Source: an uncultured Pseudomonadota bacterium
GTDB lineage: Bacteria; Pseudomonadota; Alphaproteobacteria; RF32; CAG-239
Assembly (NCBI GenBank): GCA_902796625.1
Contig: CADBPX010000147.1
Location: forward strand, 1-9,475
DNA: 9,475 nucleotides
Reading direction: 5' to 3'
The translations under genes were made by a program, and so were the position numbers. Under the pieces are notes generated by a model. The model was not told the origin of the DNA and searched no databases. It saw only the letters and a list, made by a program, of their open reading frames with translations. Every line of letters begins with the position of its first letter. Within the stretch, counting starts at the first letter, position 1. Below are positions 7,701-9,475 of the stretch, in pieces.

Positions 7701-8891
7701 GGTGATGTTGGACAGATATTTATACCGACATCAGAAGTCGGTTTAGGTAAGGCTTACGGTATCGGTAAAAAACCGGGAGGAGCCGGCGGTGACGGTTCCG
7801 GCGTTGAAGAATTGGACCCGCGGACACAGGCGGCAATCTATAATATGCAACAGCAAAGACGGGCCGCATCAGGTCCATTGGAGCAAAGAGAAATAAATAC
7901 TGCGGTTTTCACCGGATACGAAAAAGATGGCTGGCCTGGCGCTAATAAAAATATTTCGAGTTGGCGTGTGGATATGAGTGAAATGATCTTAGAGGATAAA
8001 CCTATTCCGGCGGTATTGGCACGTTCGGTCTATGCTGAAGAGGGATTTAGCAGTAATATTCCGATTACGGCAATTGTGGAACGTAATGTATATGCCGAAG
8101 AGGGACGTAATATCATTATTCCGGCCGGATCAAGAGTAATCGGCTCGGCCGGTGATAGCGGTGGTTCCGGCGGTAATACCGGCAGTGCTGTTAAGATTGG
8201 TATTTCTTGGAAGCGCTTGATTCGCCCTGATGGATCACAATTTTTATTTTCATCAGCCCAAACCGCAGACGCTCAGGGACGCGCCGGTGCTATCGGTTAT
8301 TTGGATGAACAGTTGCTTAAACGTTATTCATTGCCGTTGTTAACAACCGCTTTGCAAAGCAGTTTGAACTTTGTGATGGCCAGCGGCAACGGAACAACAA
8401 ATGATTTTAATAGTGGTTATTCAACTTCCAGCTCCAGAAGTCAGGCAGCTGACAATGCACGTGAGAATTTCAATGACCAGATGAACCGAATCTTTGAGGA
8501 TATTATTGAACGTAAAGCAAAGATTAAATCGGTGACTTATGTGCCGGCCGGTACACGGATTATTATTTTCCCGAACGAAGATTTGTGGCTGAACAGTTAT
8601 CAACGCGATAGCGAAAAGCAAGAAAATGATGGTACTGGTGGTAGCGTGAAAGTAGACGAGCCTGACCGACTATTAGATCCGGATCCGAAACCATTGGAGG
8701 CCACAGTTAGTTCGGGTGGAACGGCAGCTCCGGTCGGAGCACCGAGCGGACCGCAGATCTATCAGCCGCAACAAACTCGTCCGGTAAATAATCCGGCAGG
8801 TTCACAGCAAGTCTATCCGCCAACATCGACCAGCTCAAAAACGTTGAGCAATGAAAAAAGTCCTGATGACGATAAAATTGATTTAATGTAG
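4707..8891 (+). CDS. virB10: Giant VirB10/TrbI-like protein with signal peptide and 17-residue repeats
   Basis: The protein has 1394 residues, far longer than a typical VirB10 of roughly 400. Residues 1-24 read as a signal peptide: K2, K5 and K6, a hydrophobic core, then SVA before R25 as the likely cleavage point; an uncleaved anchor cannot be excluded. Residues 36-894 carry the same repeat as the upstream protein, but more degenerate. Residues 895-944 are a charged, probably disordered break; 945-993 hold further repeats. A Gly-rich linker (994-1062) leads to the VirB10/TrbI C-terminal domain (about 1063-1290): 'IPAVLARSVYAEEG', 'IIIPAGSRVIGSAG', 'IGISWKRLIRPDG', 'DAQGRAGAIGYLDEQL' and 'YVPAGTRIIIFPNEDLWL' match the family's conserved blocks, with a Ser/Asn-rich stretch and helix (about 1225-1275) where the outer-membrane antenna sits. 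VirB10 forms the outer-membrane channel and inner wall of the core complex. Residues 1296-1394 are a Pro/Gln/Ser-rich tail. Domain layout recalls Legionella DotG and Helicobacter CagY, also repeat-rich VirB10 relatives. Confidence 0.9.
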   Translation: MKQMKKYIYAFFICGSLLVTNSVARSAEITAVDFSGNPIGQVISNGMVISADGNNVGYITADSLIMNNQNVLIGGVAPQGIAIGMDNRLLGKIHSDGVVRDLSGKIVGKTLPNGLIVDDNANILGATLYPGLVYSVSGNTIGRITGSGIYMNLDGQEIGFVSANGYAYRKSGEEYVLDGRLMSSKMVASLEGKFMGSIAPSGRVIDFEGKEIGNIHANGYVYDNADQIIGGVVKSGYAFDVSGRYMGVVSYNGEILDGERVIGMYRPDGNIVDENNNVIGFAVSMQTVVNDNNGRYLGTLTPSGNIMKGAEIVGHLGAKGKVYNQADEMIGEVAYTGPIFDVLAHLKGMAMPNGTVVSVTGSPIGHMEGRYAFDTNGTLIGAVAADMVAVDRNNKQLGSTNINATVKNGSELGRVSPFGYLLNAENRQIGRSLTLNPIYGTEGILYSYITPNGSLYRMVDDVKLTGDGVLLNKNGFVGKMLDPLYALGFNGNNLGKFTQRNVLTGKDGDIVDKLVPGGYVIESKGGVGQNLAPIVGFSSDKRIALSISGDLIGYAQSDGKVKDLNGQEYGKVIYNNYVVDNNQVVVGQLVPFTGVYNEKCTTLGVVNGRGDVINNRDVLIGRILPNGQAISDVGSYIAYSYENHGLIDFDGNYSGIISVGQGMDYSGKALGCVNRQGMIVDGDNRVRYGVITPEPVINFDDEIIGHVLESGQVVSPQSGIIGYMQPNGNVVEKSKKVLGNVMRYKVAYDNDNKFLGMVQNSGDVVNTKGEVVGKVNFDGSVQYGSDIVGYALYDFYVYDENFVTYGYLTKDGTVLSVVGSKLGTMDKGFVLNRKNEIVARGNRDYIVRSVNNEAVGELKLDGNVVDFDGNNVGYLSEAGAIRNAGGEEIARATPLQYYVVSEYEEEDQRVSRPQVQIVENEGDGKKTGKTKSDKNIKPVQGSSQIIGIAISPEGDVIGNIFDDDTVRDDSGAQIGFVTPDGVVVDMNYNPIGVKEKTIGDVGQIFIPTSEVGLGKAYGIGKKPGGAGGDGSGVEELDPRTQAAIYNMQQQRRAASGPLEQREINTAVFTGYEKDGWPGANKNISSWRVDMSEMILEDKPIPAVLARSVYAEEGFSSNIPITAIVERNVYAEEGRNIIIPAGSRVIGSAGDSGGSGGNTGSAVKIGISWKRLIRPDGSQFLFSSAQTADAQGRAGAIGYLDEQLLKRYSLPLLTTALQSSLNFVMASGNGTTNDFNSGYSTSSSRSQAADNARENFNDQMNRIFEDIIERKAKIKSVTYVPAGTRIIIFPNEDLWLNSYQRDSEKQENDGTGGSVKVDEPDRLLDPDPKPLEATVSSGGTAAPVGAPSGPQIYQPQQTRPVNNPAGSQQVYPPTSTSSKTLSNEKSPDDDKIDLM
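4812..7388 (+). repeat. 17-residue repeat array in the VirB10-like protein
   Basis: Units such as GNPIGQVISNGMVISAD, GKIVGKTLPNGLIVDDN and GKEIGNIHANGYVYDNA follow the same pattern as the upstream gene. The array covers residues 36-894, room for about 50 units. Units are more diverged than in the upstream protein, with many Ser/Asn substitutions at the Asp positions. A 20-base string at 5757 matches one at 2257 in the upstream gene with a single mismatch, both coding MPNGTVV. Confidence 0.88.
7539..7685 (+). repeat. Short second repeat block before the VirB10 domain
   Basis: Residues 945-993 hold about three further units (for example GDVIGNIFDDDTVRDDS, then GAQIGFVTPDGVVVDMN) and resemble the near-consensus units at the start of the upstream gene's array more than the adjacent decayed ones. 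A 50-residue charged segment separates the block from the main array. Confidence 0.8.
7893..8592 (+). other. VirB10/TrbI C-terminal domain
   Basis: This codes residues about 1063-1295. The order of blocks is that of the VirB10 beta-barrel domain: a starting 'AVLARSV' strand, 'IPITAIVERNVY', 'IPAGSRVIG', 'ISWKRLIRPDG', 'GRAGAIGYLDEQ', the antenna region and 'AGTRIIIFPNEDLW'. In VirB10 this domain lines the outer-membrane pore. Confidence 0.9.
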
Positions 8892-8895
8892 GAGG
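8891..8895 (+). promoter_or_regulatory. Ribosome binding site for the VirB11-like gene
   Basis: GGAGG overlaps the last base of the upstream TAG stop and lies 5 bases before the ATG at 8901. It fixes the VirB11 start and keeps the gene in the same operon. Confidence 0.8.
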
Positions 8896-8900
8896 CGATA

Positions 8901-9475
8901 ATGAGTGATTTTTCAGTTTTAGAATCAGTTTTACGACCGTTATCCTACTGGTACAACCAAGATAACCTGGAGGAGGTGGCGATTAACCGCTCTGGTCAAA
9001 TATGGCTCAGAATGCGCGGTAAGCGTGCCTATCCGTGGGTTATGTACAAAGATGAAAAGTTATCAAAAGAATATTTAACGGATCTTTTATATATTATAGC
9101 CAACACTTATGAGTTGCCTTTTGATCCGTTACAAGGATCTCCGTTTGTTTACGCGACAATTCCAGGAGATCATCGTTTTTCCGCAATCTGCGGACGCAAT
9201 GTTATGTATGATGAAGAAGACTTAACCGGCGGTATTGCGCTGGCGATTCGTCTGCATTCTGATGACGTGGCATTTGGTCTTGAAGATTACGGAATGAGAC
9301 AGGGGCATGCCCTGATGAAGCTGAATCCGCTTAAGGATCTTAAGATACCGGATGATGCTTATGAAAGGCTGCTTCTGTATATCAAGCGAGGTGAACATAT
9401 TTTGGTAAGTGGTGCAACTTCAACCGGTAAAACCACATTTTTAAATAATTTACTGAAAATTTTGGATATTCATAA
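8901..9475 (+). CDS. virB11: VirB11-family secretion ATPase (3' truncated)
   Basis: The first 191 residues are visible and the gene runs off the window. VirB11 proteins are hexameric cytoplasmic ATPases at the base of T4SS that drive assembly and substrate transfer. The N-terminal domain shows the family pattern: 'VLRPLSYWYNQDNLEEVAIN' followed by 'GQIWLRMRGK', then 'DHRFSAICGRNV' and 'ALAIRLHS'. The linker 'LKDLKIPDDAYERLLLYIKR' leads to the strand ILVS and a Walker A motif G171-ATSTGKTT (K177, T178). The common motif is GGTGSGKTT, so Ala172 and Thr175 are minor variations. The Asp box, Walker B and His box lie beyond the end. Placement directly after the virB10-like gene agrees with the usual order. 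The related DotB or PilT ATPases are less likely given the N-terminal domain and neighbours. Confidence 0.92.
   Translation, partial: MSDFSVLESVLRPLSYWYNQDNLEEVAINRSGQIWLRMRGKRAYPWVMYKDEKLSKEYLTDLLYIIANTYELPFDPLQGSPFVYATIPGDHRFSAICGRNVMYDEEDLTGGIALAIRLHSDDVAFGLEDYGMRQGHALMKLNPLKDLKIPDDAYERLLLYIKRGEHILVSGATSTGKTTFLNNLLKILDIH

Overview
The window is an uninterrupted stretch of plus-strand genes from a type IV secretion system (T4SS). It holds the 3' part of a virB9-like gene, two very large genes built mostly of the same degenerate 17-residue repeat, and the 5' part of a virB11-like ATPase gene. The T4SS family, a SPOR domain, a cleavable-type signal peptide and strong GGAGG ribosome binding sites all point to a Gram-negative bacterium with moderately A+T-leaning DNA. 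An alphaproteobacterium, perhaps an uncultured gut or host-associated lineage, would fit, but the sequence alone does not settle this.

Layout: (1) 2-1096 is the C-terminal part of a VirB9-like protein. It has a Gly/Ser linker, a VirB9/TrbG C-terminal beta domain, a second low-complexity linker and a terminal SPOR domain. (2) 1096-4704 encodes a 1202-residue protein of no named family. It has a short cytoplasmic tail, one transmembrane helix, an acidic spacer, an Ig-like (ASH-type) beta domain, and about 970 residues of 17-residue repeats up to its C-terminus. (3) 4707-8891 encodes a 1394-residue protein with a signal peptide, about 850 residues of the same repeat, a charged interruption, a short second repeat block, a VirB10/TrbI C-terminal domain and a disordered tail. 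(4) 8901 to the window end is VirB11, truncated just after its Walker A motif.

The genes are joined by a 1-base overlap, a 2-base gap and a 9-base gap, each with its own Shine-Dalgarno sequence, so they form one operon. The order virB9 - X - virB10 - virB11 matches the classical virB9-virB10-virB11 order with one extra gene inserted. The most interesting point is that the usual single VirB10 (inner-membrane helix, periplasmic linker, outer-membrane channel domain) seems to be divided between two proteins that share a repeat. Gene 2 has the inner-membrane anchor but no channel domain. Gene 3 has the channel domain but a signal peptide in place of an obvious anchor. My inference is that the two repeat arrays build a long periplasmic stalk or cage linking the inner and outer membranes, while the SPOR domain on the VirB9-like protein ties the complex to peptidoglycan. 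No stretch longer than 10 bases lies outside a gene, and I see no promoter, terminator, RNA gene, mobile element or CRISPR array.
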